Assembly (NCBI GenBank): GCA_031277445.1
Contig: JAITMH010000041.1
Location: 1-9,162 of the forward strand
Length of the DNA stretch: 9,162 nucleotides
Direction: 5' to 3'
DNA from: Burkholderiales bacterium
GTDB taxonomy: Bacteria > Pseudomonadota > Gammaproteobacteria > Burkholderiales > Casimicrobiaceae
The notes below the pieces were generated by a model, which saw only the letters and a list, made by a program, of their open reading frames with translations, ran no database searches and was not told where the DNA came from. The translations under genes and the position numbers were made by a program. This document shows positions 1-5,622 of the stretch, in pieces. Position 1 is the stretch's first letter, and each line of letters begins with the position of its first letter.

Positions 1-234
1 AATCCCCGCTTCCGTGAGGGCGGCAACCTGCCGCCCGCAACCGCATGGATTCTGTGGCTCCGCTTCGCTCCGTGCAGAATGACGGTTCTGGGAGCGCGGG
101 CGTCTCGCCCGCATCCCCCCATCCCAGCCTTCCCCCGCAGGCGGGGGAAGGGGCTTTGAATTCTTCTTCGCGGCTTCGCGCCTTCGCGTGAGATAAAACG
201 ATTCCCGGATGGCGCTTCGCTTATCCGGGCTACG
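1..234. repeat. Mosaic of short palindromic interspersed repeats
   Basis: No gene is visible here. The segment is a chain of unrelated short palindromes. An 8-bp stem lies at 18-25/29-36. An ATTCTG...CAGAAT element lies at 49-80 and ends in AATGACGG. A 7-bp GCGGGCG stem lies at 96-102/106-112. An 11-bp stem with a 2-base loop lies at 128-138/141-151. A CTTCGCGCCTTCGCGTGAG-type motif lies at 163-191. A REP-like CCCGGAT...ATCCGGG hairpin lies at 204-229. Relatives of several elements recur at 1988-2060, 5420-5535 and 7430-7455, so these are dispersed repeats rather than one structured RNA. The REP-like hairpin sits 13 bases past the stop of the esterase gene and could protect or end its transcript; that is inference. 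Confidence 0.75.
204..229. repeat. REP-like palindrome after the esterase gene
   Basis: CCCGGAT at 204-210 pairs exactly with ATCCGGG at 223-229 around a 12-base loop, within which GCG (212-214) can pair with CGC (218-220). The layout resembles REP/BIME-type units placed at the 3' ends of bacterial operons. It lies just downstream of the esterase stop codon, where such units commonly limit 3' exonuclease decay. No clear T-tract follows on the minus strand, so I do not call it an intrinsic terminator. Confidence 0.6.
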
Positions 235-241
235 CTTGTTT

Positions 242-1387
242 TCAAGGCTTGAGCGCCTTGTACAAACGCGGCAACGAAACATCGAGCCGGTGGTCGATGC
301 CGGAGTGGGTGCCGTCGAAGGTTTCGTAATGATGGGCGATTTTGTGCGCGGTCAGTTCGCGGGCGAGGATTCGTGTGCCGTAGTGCATGTGGTATTGGTC
401 GCGCCAGCCGCAGTCGAGGTAAAGGCCGCGCAGGTTTCGCAGTGCGTCGCGGTAACGGCCTATCAGACGGGCGGGATCGTTCCGTTGCCAGCGACGCCAG
501 CGCTCCGGCAGCAACTCGCCGGTATCGAGGTCGAACGGCAGTCGAAAGCCGTTTGGCGCGTGCGGGTCGGGATCGTAGCTGGCGGCCATTGCGATGTTCA
601 TCAGCGCGTGTCCTTCGTCGAAGCTGGGTCGTGGTGTGCCGCGCATTGCGGCGAGAAAACGTTTGACCCGCCCATCGTCGATACCGCGAGCCGCTGCTGA
701 CAAGCGAACTGGCGGCGCTTCGGAACCGGCGCTCCGGGACGGGCGGCGGTAACGTCCCAGTTCGGTCAGTGTGGCCGGCCAGCCGGGCAGGTAGCAGAGT
801 TCAAAATAGGCGTCGCCCGCATGTGAGGCGATAGCGCCCCAGTAACGCGGGTATTTCATTGCGTGAATGAAGGCGCCGTAACCACCGGAAGATTTTCCGA
901 AGCAACCGCGGTGTTCGCGGGCGGGCAGGGTGTGAAGTTCGCGGTCGATCCAGGGGATGAGTTCGCGTGTTAAGTAATCGGCGTAGCGACCGATTGCCGG
1001 TGAGTTGATGTATTGGTTGCCGCCCAGCGCTGTGAAGCAGTCGGGGAAAACGACGATGACCGGCCCCATTTTACGATCACGAATGAGACGGGCGACACGT
1101 TCGGCGGTATTTTCCTCGAACGGATGCCAGTTGGTGTGCGCCAACCCGCTCGAAAAAAATCCGGCCAGCGAGTACAAGACCGGAAAACATCGCGGTTTTC
1201 CTTTATGCAAACCTTGATCGTACTGAGGCGGCAGCCATACCGGAAAACGGCGGGTGGCGGGATCGCCCAGCGGGTTGTCGGCGAGGATGGACGAGGTGTG
1301 TTCGACGGTGACGAGTGTGCCGTCAGTGCGGCGGTTGGCAGAGGACATGGTTTTCAGGCAGGAGTTAAGGGAATTTCTTGTTGCCAT
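242..1387 (-). CDS. Putative esterase, alpha/beta-hydrolase fold (esterase D-like family)
   Basis: Serine hydrolase of the putative-esterase family (PF00756 type), probably cytoplasmic because no signal peptide is visible; the substrate is unknown. Numbered from the ATG at 1387 (381 aa), the nucleophile elbow is G-K-S166-S-G within GCFGKSSGGYGA. The likely acid is D330 in LDCGWRD and the likely base is H361 in FDGTHSG. The NPLGDP..R..PVWLPP stretch near residue 40 and the DCFTALGGNQYINS stretch are typical of an uncharacterised esterase subgroup. The start is uncertain: a GTG at 1411 overlaps the brnA stop as GTGA, and an ATG at 1348 would leave a short N-terminus closer to what I recall for relatives. 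None of the three has a clear Shine-Dalgarno sequence. The gene lies directly downstream of brnT-brnA on the same strand and may be co-transcribed, although a functional link is not expected. Confidence 0.85.
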   Translation of the reverse strand: MATRNSLNSCLKTMSSANRRTDGTLVTVEHTSSILADNPLGDPATRRFPVWLPPQYDQGLHKGKPRCFPVLYSLAGFFSSGLAHTNWHPFEENTAERVARLIRDRKMGPVIVVFPDCFTALGGNQYINSPAIGRYADYLTRELIPWIDRELHTLPAREHRGCFGKSSGGYGAFIHAMKYPRYWGAIASHAGDAYFELCYLPGWPATLTELGRYRRPSRSAGSEAPPVRLSAAARGIDDGRVKRFLAAMRGTPRPSFDEGHALMNIAMAASYDPDPHAPNGFRLPFDLDTGELLPERWRRWQRNDPARLIGRYRDALRNLRGLYLDCGWRDQYHMHYGTRILARELTAHKIAHHYETFDGTHSGIDHRLDVSLPRLYKALKP

Positions 1388-1407
1388 TATAGCCACGGAT
1401 TTCTGTC

Positions 1408-1665
1408 TCACCGCGCCACATCGGATTCCAGCAACATTCGCACATAGCGCGTGTACGGAATACCTTTGGCCTTGGCCTTCGCTTTTACCGCGCTCAATAA
1501 TGAGGCTGGCAGACGCATGTTCAGCGCGCTTGCCTTTGGTTCGATTTCAAATCGCATCGGCTTAAAGCCGGACAAATCGTATTCCGACAAATCGGCTGTG
1601 GCAACGAATTGCTCGGCGGCAGCATCGCTGCGCAGCGATGGCATGGATTTAGGTTTGGTTTTCAT
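1408..1665 (-). CDS. brnA: BrnA-type CopG/RHH antitoxin
   Basis: Antitoxin of a BrnT/BrnA type II toxin-antitoxin pair, 85 aa. It neutralises the BrnT RNase by direct binding and represses its own promoter through a ribbon-helix-helix DNA-binding region. The N-terminal half carries the family pattern FVATADLSEYDLSGFKPMRFE (residues about 20-40), the likely toxin-binding part. Residues about 46-82 (ALNMRLP...LLSAVKAKAKAKGIPYTRYVRMLLE) form the ribbon-helix-helix. The ATG at 1663-1665 is fixed by a perfect AGGAGG nine bases upstream. The gene overlaps brnT by 17 bases, implying one transcript, and its TGA overlaps a GTG codon of the following esterase frame. The strong ribosome binding site contrasts with the lack of one for brnT and should favour antitoxin production. 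Confidence 0.92.
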   Translation of the reverse strand: MKTKPKSMPSLRSDAAAEQFVATADLSEYDLSGFKPMRFEIEPKASALNMRLPASLLSAVKAKAKAKGIPYTRYVRMLLESDVAR

Positions 1666-1933
1666 AGTGATTGACCTCCTTTTGGCGCATGTAGCGGGCG
1701 CTAATGGGGCGAAGCTTTGTCAGTCCTCCAACGTTGCGAAGCATGAATACCAAAAAAACATAACGTCCGACTAACGTCTTGCCAATGGCTCGCATTCGTG
1801 GTTCGTCAGGATGTGGATCAGCCATAACGGTTGGCTCGCCCAACAGCACCTGCTCAATTTCCTCTCGGGACACGCCATGTTTTCCGCACTTCGGCCAATT
1901 GCCGCTGTCCCAGTCGAATCCCGCAATCTTCAT
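1649..1933 (-). CDS. brnT: BrnT-type ribonuclease toxin
   Basis: Toxin of the BrnT family (PF04365), 94 aa. Characterised members are RelE-like ribonucleases that arrest translation and are held inactive by BrnA. Visible family features are the N-terminal FDWD at residues 6-9, HGVSREEIEQVL at about 19-30, and the C-terminal RPISARYMRQKE near residues 75-86, with conserved basic residues expected to act on RNA. The length is normal for the family and the frame is intact, so the toxin is probably functional. It is the first gene of the operon and overlaps brnA by 17 bases. A consensus-like promoter ends only seven bases before the ATG, and no Shine-Dalgarno sequence lies upstream, so the toxin may be read from a leaderless or nearly leaderless mRNA. 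Confidence 0.92.
   Translation of the reverse strand: MKIAGFDWDSGNWPKCGKHGVSREEIEQVLLGEPTVMADPHPDEPRMRAIGKTLVGRYVFLVFMLRNVGGLTKLRPISARYMRQKEVNHYENQT
1675..1680 (-). promoter_or_regulatory. Strong Shine-Dalgarno of brnA
   Basis: On the minus strand this reads AGGAGG, preceded by AAA and followed by T, nine bases before the brnA ATG. It lies inside the 3' part of brnT and decides the brnA start over the Met at residue 8. Confidence 0.85.
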
Positions 1934-1940
1934 GGAGCTA

Positions 1941-1969
1941 AATATACACGTTTGTATTTACAAATGCAA
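1941..1969 (-). promoter_or_regulatory. Sigma70-type promoter of brnT-brnA
   Basis: On the minus strand TTGCAT (1964-1969) and TATATT (1941-1946) are separated by exactly 17 bases. The -10 box matches TATAAT at 5 of 6 positions and the -35 box matches TTGACA at 3 of 6, including the key TTG. The expected transcription start is about 1934-1935, only one or two bases before the brnT ATG. The local sequence is much more AT-rich than its surroundings, as expected for a promoter. Confidence 0.7.
1951..1964. promoter_or_regulatory. Palindromic operator candidate for BrnA
   Basis: A perfect inverted repeat, TTTGTA-TT-TACAAA, fills most of the spacer between the -35 and -10 boxes of the brnT promoter. 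Ribbon-helix-helix antitoxins such as BrnA bind short palindromes overlapping their own promoter, so this is the natural candidate autorepression site. The function is inferred from position and symmetry. Confidence 0.55.
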
Positions 1970-1987
1970 TGCGGCAGTGAGGTTGTT

Positions 1988-2060
1988 TTTCTTCGCGCCT
2001 TCGCGTGAGATGGTTTTCTGGATTGCTTCCCGCTTCGCTACACTTGCGGTTGCAATGACG
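1988..2060 (+). repeat. Two interspersed repeat elements before the protease gene
   Basis: Bases 1990-2010 are a copy of the CTTCGCGCCTTCGCGTGAG-type element also found at 163-191. Bases 2020-2060 are a diverged copy of the element at 49-84 and 5501-5535: ATTGC at 2022-2026 pairs with GCAAT at 2052-2056, with CGCTTCGCTA in the loop and AATGACG at the end. The two elements stand in the same order and orientation as at 5' window positions 49-191 only in part, so each moved or was retained independently. Confidence 0.65.
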
Positions 2061-2120
2061 TCTTTCTGTTTCCTGATGCCAAACGATCCGTTACGCTTGA
2101 TTGCACAAGGGTTTGCTCAT

Positions 2121-2141
2121 AGATAGTATATTTCGCTATCT
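2121..2141. promoter_or_regulatory. Possible promoter region of the degP-like gene
   Basis: A TATATT hexamer at 2127-2132 resembles a -10 box and sits inside a perfect 6-bp inverted repeat, AGATAG (2121-2126) and CTATCT (2136-2141). No convincing -35 box at 16-18 bases and no sigma-E-like GAACTT/TCTGA pair was found. The dyad could be an operator or simply chance; the call rests on position 47-67 bases upstream of the start codon. Confidence 0.3.
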
Positions 2142-2175
2142 GTCCGCTTTAGTGGGCGTTTTTTCAGGTTTTCAT

Positions 2176-2181
2176 GAGGGG
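2176..2181 (+). promoter_or_regulatory. Shine-Dalgarno of the degP-like gene
   Basis: GAGGGG lies six bases before the ATG at 2188. It supports that start over the upstream in-frame TTG at 2101, as does the signal peptide that begins at once from 2188. Confidence 0.7.
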
Positions 2182-2187
2182 TTCAAG

Positions 2188-3621
2188 ATGTTGTTTTCTT
2201 CTCGCAAAGCAAGAGATGTGTTTGTATTGTGGTGCGGCGCCGCGCTCATGCTGCTGGGCGCTCCGGCGCTGCACGCTCAGGTAACGGGGTTGCCGGATTT
2301 CACGGGGCTTTATGAGAAGCAGGGGCCGGCGGTGGTGTCGATTGATGTGCGCCAGAAGACCCGTGGTCATCCGATGATGGGGATGTCGGAGGACGATCCG
2401 TTTTTCGATTTTTTCCGGCGTTTCGGCATGCCGCCACCGCAGCAACGGCGCGGTGAACCGGAAGGACCGACGGGCACGGGTTCGGGTTTCATCATTTCGG
2501 CGGACGGTTACATCGTGACCAACGCGCATGTGATCGACAGGGCGGATGATGTCAAGGTCAAGCTGACTGACAAGAGTGAACACACGGCCAAGGTTATCGG
2601 TTCTGATCGGCGTACCGATGTGGCGCTGCTGAAAATTGATGTTGACCGTCCTTTGCCGACGGTCACGATCGGCGATCCCGAAAAGTTGAAAGTCGGCGAA
2701 TGGGTGGTGGCGATCGGCAAACCGTTCGGTCTGGAGAATACGATGACCGCCGGTATTGTCAGCGCCAAGGGACGCGATCTTCAGGAAAATCTGGCGCCGT
2801 TTATTCAAACCGATACGGCGATCAATCCCGGTAATTCCGGCGGCCCGTTGTTCAATCTGAAAGGCGAGGTGGTGGGCATCAATTCGCTGATTTATTCGCG
2901 TAGCGGTGGTTTTATGGGGCTGTCGTTTGCGATTCCGATTGATGTGGCGATGACGGTCGTTAATCAAATCAAGACGACGGGCAAAGTGACACGCGGTCGG
3001 ATCGGCGTTGTTATTCAGGAAGTCAGCAAGGATGTTGCGGAAGCGTTCGGTTTGAAATCAATAGCAGGTGCACTGGTCAATTCGGTTGAAAAAGACGGCC
3101 CTGCCGACAAGGCGGGCATCAAGCCCGGCGATATCATTCTGAAAGCCGATGGGCGCGAAGTGGAAAGCAGTAGCAGGTTGCCGCGCATCATCACGGTTTT
3201 GCAACCGGGCAGTAAAACGGAGTTGACGCTGTGGCGCGACGGGGCAACCAGGAATGTGACGGTGACCATTGCCGCAAGCGAGGACGACAGCAGTGTGGCG
3301 GCAAGCAGGCCAACCGGCAAAGACAGCGCAAAATCCAACACTTTGGGATTGATACTGTCCGATCTGACGGCGGCTCAGAAAAGGCAGCTTGAGATTAAAG
3401 ATGGCGTTCTTGTCGAAGACATTCGTGGCCGGATTCGCGGCAACATTCAACCCGGCGATGTCATCATTGCGGTGATTCAGCGCGGGGCGATGATCGAAGC
3501 GAAGAGCGCGTCGCAGCTCAATGGCGTACTCGGCAAGCTCGACAAAAAAGCGCCGGTGACTTTGCAGGTTTTGCGTAACGGCAATTACTTCTTTGCGACC
3601 ATCCGGTCGGCGGAGGAGTGA
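2188..3621 (+). CDS. degP: Do-family periplasmic serine protease/chaperone (DegP/MucD type)
   Basis: Trypsin-like HtrA/Do protease that degrades or refolds misfolded proteins in the periplasm. Numbered from ATG 2188 (477 aa), residues 1-30 form a signal peptide with a basic start (SSRKAR), a hydrophobic core and an LHA cleavage site. The protease domain (about 45-265) has an intact triad: H114 in TNAHV, D144 in TDVALLKI and S217 in NPGNSGGP. PDZ1 spans about 270-360 (GPADKAGIKPGDIIL) and PDZ2 about 385-475 (GNIQPGDVIIAV). The length is close to Pseudomonas MucD, so mucD or degQ would be equally fair names. The usual rpoE-rseA neighbours of MucD-type genes are not adjacent; upstream are repeats and a toxin-antitoxin pair. 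The gene converges on the phosphopantetheinyl transferase with a 29-base gap made of heptad repeats. Confidence 0.93.
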   Translation: MLFSSRKARDVFVLWCGAALMLLGAPALHAQVTGLPDFTGLYEKQGPAVVSIDVRQKTRGHPMMGMSEDDPFFDFFRRFGMPPPQQRRGEPEGPTGTGSGFIISADGYIVTNAHVIDRADDVKVKLTDKSEHTAKVIGSDRRTDVALLKIDVDRPLPTVTIGDPEKLKVGEWVVAIGKPFGLENTMTAGIVSAKGRDLQENLAPFIQTDTAINPGNSGGPLFNLKGEVVGINSLIYSRSGGFMGLSFAIPIDVAMTVVNQIKTTGKVTRGRIGVVIQEVSKDVAEAFGLKSIAGALVNSVEKDGPADKAGIKPGDIILKADGREVESSSRLPRIITVLQPGSKTELTLWRDGATRNVTVTIAASEDDSSVAASRPTGKDSAKSNTLGLILSDLTAAQKRQLEIKDGVLVEDIRGRIRGNIQPGDVIIAVIQRGAMIEAKSASQLNGVLGKLDKKAPVTLQVLRNGNYFFATIRSAEE

Positions 3622-3687
3622 TTCAGGAGTCGGGGATCGGGGATCAGGGATCAGACCGCAATCCTGATTCCTGATGCCTGACTTCCC
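3622..3687. repeat. Inverted arrays of ATCAGGN heptads between convergent genes
   Basis: Immediately after the protease stop, about 4.7 heptads run on the plus strand: TTCAGGA, GTCGGGG, ATCGGGG, ATCAGGG, ATCAG (3622-3654). An inverted set follows at 3664-3682, reading GTCAGGC, ATCAGGA, ATCAGG on the minus strand. ATCAGGGATCAG (3643-3654) pairs with 3664-3675 with one G-T wobble around a 9-base loop. The arrangement could act as a two-way transcription barrier between convergent genes, but lacks T-tracts. The minus-strand stop codon of the phosphopantetheinyl transferase lies in the left arm and its last residues in the right arm. Confidence 0.7.
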
Positions 3688-4424
3688 AATGCCAGCGCGG
3701 CGACGAAGGACGGGCTGACAGGGAGAAATTGCAGCGTCCAGTCGTCAGGGCGGTACGGCTCCGGCAACGAGCGGGCGCGAGCGGTGCCAATATCAAAATC
3801 CATCGCGTCAAACCCCAGCGAAAAACCTGCGCCGACTGCTTTGGAGAACGCTTCTTTAAGCACCCAATATTGAAGAAAGTGGCGCTGAGATTCTTCGTGG
3901 TTCAACCCCTCCAGCGTGCGCTGCTCACGCGCACACAAAACGCGATGCGCCAGTCGCGCAATGTCGCGGGAGCGTTGCAACGATTCGAGATCGACGCCAA
4001 TACGCTGCCAGGCAGGCGGCGCGGTGTTGTGCAGAACGCCGACCAGCAGATGGTCGCCGGAGTGCGAAAGATTGAAGTCGCGTATGGCGCCGTCCGCAAA
4101 AGGCGCCGACAAATGCGGGCGATCATGCGCATCAGTCTGAAAACGTAACGACGTTGGTGAAACGGTCTGTTCTTGTCCCAACGCATGCGCCAGCAACCCG
4201 CGCAACAAGGCACGGACGGCAACAGCGCGGCGGCGCAGCAACGGGCGCGTCACGCGCTCGGCACGCTGCCTTTCTTCGGGCGTCAGCCAGGCTTGCCATT
4301 GGGCAATCGTGGCGTCAGGTTGCGCAAGCGTCGCCAGCCACAGTGAAACGCCGGCGATCTCGACCGGCAACCGTTGCGGCGGTTGGGCGATTTCGGAAAA
4401 CGGGGCGTTGCCTGTATGATTCAT
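3651..4424 (-). CDS. 4'-phosphopantetheinyl transferase, Sfp/HetI type
   Basis: Transfers the phosphopantetheine arm from coenzyme A to a conserved serine of acyl- or peptidyl-carrier proteins, in the cytoplasm. The 257-aa length and two-lobed layout fit the Sfp group rather than short AcpS. Visible motifs are FNLSHSGDHLLVGV (117-130), IGVDLE with Mg-binding D145 and E147, and YWVLKEAFSKAVGAG (186-200) carrying the W-x-x-K-E-A-x-x-K signature with K190, E191 and K195. The ATG at 4422-4424 has no clear Shine-Dalgarno sequence but is the only ATG giving the full N-terminal lobe. The gene diverges from the acyltransferase gene across about 50 bases. Oddly, its last ten codons (SQASGIRIAV) and stop are made of heptad-repeat DNA. 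No carrier protein or synthase gene lies nearby to show the client pathway. Confidence 0.9.
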   Translation of the reverse strand: MNHTGNAPFSEIAQPPQRLPVEIAGVSLWLATLAQPDATIAQWQAWLTPEERQRAERVTRPLLRRRAVAVRALLRGLLAHALGQEQTVSPTSLRFQTDAHDRPHLSAPFADGAIRDFNLSHSGDHLLVGVLHNTAPPAWQRIGVDLESLQRSRDIARLAHRVLCAREQRTLEGLNHEESQRHFLQYWVLKEAFSKAVGAGFSLGFDAMDFDIGTARARSLPEPYRPDDWTLQFLPVSPSFVAALALGSQASGIRIAV

Positions 4425-4473
4425 TGTTGGACGAGGGAAGGGCAGAAGGTTTTTCTGAGCGGGTTTGTACTGG

Positions 4474-5334
4474 ATGATACTAGGATTATTGAGAGGGTTG
4501 TCTTGCCTGCCGTTGCCGGTGCTTTACGGCATCGGCGATGTGGTGTTCGTCCTGACATTCTATCTTGTTCGCTGGCGGCGTAAACTCGCGGCGGAAAATT
4601 TGGCGCGCTCGTTTCCAGAAAAAAGCGAGCGGGAGCGCAAGCAAATTCTGCGCCGTCATTACCGGAATCTGGGAATGATATTGGCGGAAGCCCTGTGGGG
4701 GCTTCGTGCCGATGCCGAAAAATTGCGGGTGCGGATCGACATCGAAAATTCCGAAGCAGTTAAGGCACGCACGGAACGCGGACAATCGGTGGTGTTGATG
4801 GCGGCGCATTTCTGCAACTGGGAGTGGCTGCTTCTTGGGGGAGGGTTCTGGTTGCCGATGCCGGTGACGGCGGTTTATAAGTCGCAACGCAATGAAGGCG
4901 TCGATCATTTTCTGAAAAAAGCGCGCGCCCGTTTCGGCGGGACGCTGATCTCGCACAAAACGTTTGCGAAGGAGGTTTACAAGCGCCGTAAAGAAGTCAA
5001 CGTTTATGCGCTGGTGGCCGATCAAACGCCGTTGAAGGCTGACGACAAACATTGGGAATATTTTCTGAATCAGGACACGGCTTTTTTTGTCGGCACCGAC
5101 AAGCTCGCCAAAATGCTGGAAGCACCGGTGTTTTTTGTAGTGATGCGGCGCGTTCGGCGAGGGCATTACACGATACGGCTTGAGCAAATCGCCGAACCGC
5201 CGTATGACCGCGATGACGATACGAAAATCATCGGCAGCTACGCCAGAGCGCTTGAACGCGAAGTCCGGGAAAGCCCGGAAGACTGGCTGTGGATTCACAA
5301 CAAGTGGAAATATACCAAGCCGATGGATGAATAA
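4474..5334 (+). CDS. LpxL/HtrB-like lysophospholipid acyltransferase family protein
   Basis: Membrane-associated acyltransferase of the lipid A biosynthesis family (PF03279 type), which moves a fatty acyl chain from acyl-ACP to a lipid acceptor at the inner membrane. From ATG 4474 it has 286 aa. Residues about 8-33 form a hydrophobic anchor followed by RWRRK. The catalytic H-x4-E motif is H112-F-C-N-W-E117, and DQTP (183-186) and the FFVGTDKLAKMLEAPVFF block match the family. An in-frame TTG at 4465 is the alternative start. It is slightly shorter than E. coli LpxL (about 306 aa), and the acceptor could be lipid A, an ornithine lipid or an aryl-polyene precursor, so I give no symbol. It diverges from a phosphopantetheinyl transferase. 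A run of eight T lies right after the stop with no clear hairpin. Confidence 0.85.
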   Translation: MILGLLRGLSCLPLPVLYGIGDVVFVLTFYLVRWRRKLAAENLARSFPEKSERERKQILRRHYRNLGMILAEALWGLRADAEKLRVRIDIENSEAVKARTERGQSVVLMAAHFCNWEWLLLGGGFWLPMPVTAVYKSQRNEGVDHFLKKARARFGGTLISHKTFAKEVYKRRKEVNVYALVADQTPLKADDKHWEYFLNQDTAFFVGTDKLAKMLEAPVFFVVMRRVRRGHYTIRLEQIAEPPYDRDDDTKIIGSYARALEREVRESPEDWLWIHNKWKYTKPMDE

Positions 5335-5344
5335 ATTTTTTTAA

Positions 5345-5380
5345 CCACGAAAGGCACGAAAGATACGAAAAACACGAAAG
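5345..5380 (+). repeat. Tandem 9-base CACGAAAG repeat
   Basis: Four adjacent units of nine bases (5345, 5354, 5363, 5372) share the consensus NCACGAAAG, with the third unit changed to ATACGAAAA. The array starts ten bases after the acyltransferase stop. It contains no ORF and no dyad of its own. Confidence 0.75.
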
Positions 5381-5387
5381 TGCATAG

Positions 5388-5535
5388 GTCGTGGTGAGCG
5401 TAGCGAACCGCGACGGGTTGGCCTCACGCGAAGGCGCGGAGAAGAATCCAAAGCGCCCTCCCCTTCAAGGGGAGGGTTGGGGTGGGGATGGGGTTATTGG
5501 ATTCTGCAACTCCGCTTCGCTACGCGCAGAATGAC
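5388..5535. repeat. Composite block of interspersed palindromic repeats
   Basis: Four elements follow one another. A hairpin GTCGTGGT (5388-5395) pairs with ACCGCGAC (5407-5414) with one wobble. Bases 5423-5446 are an inverted copy of the CTTCGCGCCTTCGCGTGAG-type element. A CCCTCCCCTT...AAGGGGAGGG palindrome (5456-5476) is followed by a G-rich tail to 5495 and matches the in-gene copy at 8690-8727 at 36 of 38 bases. An ATTCTGC...GCAGAAT element (5501-5532) ends in GACG. Together with the neighbouring terminator these fill the whole 288-base gap between genes; no ORF or RNA gene is seen there. Confidence 0.75.
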
Positions 5536-5541
5536 GTGTTC

Positions 5542-5574
5542 TTTCTTTGTGCGCTATGCGTTCTTTGCGGTTAA
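5542..5574 (+). repeat. 33-base boundary repeat, copy 1
   Basis: Bases 5542-5574 match 7457-7489 at 31 of 33 positions, both ending in TTCTTTGCGGTTAA. The copy here is intergenic, while the second one covers the stop codon of the pseudouridine synthase gene. Confidence 0.8.
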
Positions 5575-5604
5575 ACATAAAAGGGCGGGTTTAAAACCCG
5601 CCCC
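5571..5604 (-). terminator. Rho-independent terminator of deaD
   Basis: GGGCGGGTTT (5583-5592) and AAACCCGCCC (5594-5603) form a near-perfect GC-rich hairpin. Read on the minus strand it is followed by TTTTATGTTTAA (5571-5582). It lies about 20 bases past the deaD stop codon, a normal place for an intrinsic terminator. The same type of GGGCGGGTTTAAAACCCGCCC unit is a common dispersed repeat in proteobacterial genomes, so the terminator may derive from a repeat. Confidence 0.7.
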
Positions 5605-5622
5605 TGCGAAAGCTGATCTCTT

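Noticed and set aside
209..700. Plus-strand open frame over the esterase gene
   Set aside because: It runs antisense to the conserved C-terminal half of the esterase, which carries the catalytic Asp and His region; no independent motif is visible.
2144..2165. Possible intrinsic terminator (CCGCTTTAGTGGGCG followed by six T) before the protease gene
   Set aside because: The T-run is suggestive but the bases before it can form only about three pairs, too weak for a terminator stem.
2164..2967. Minus-strand open frame of about 267 codons over the protease gene
   Set aside because: It is antisense to a gene with a full catalytic triad, has the His/Arg-rich composition typical of shadow frames and no recognisable motif.
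5332..5343. Terminator of the acyltransferase gene from the eight-T run after its stop
   Set aside because: No stable hairpin directly precedes the T-run; the flanking bases are coding sequence without a dyad.
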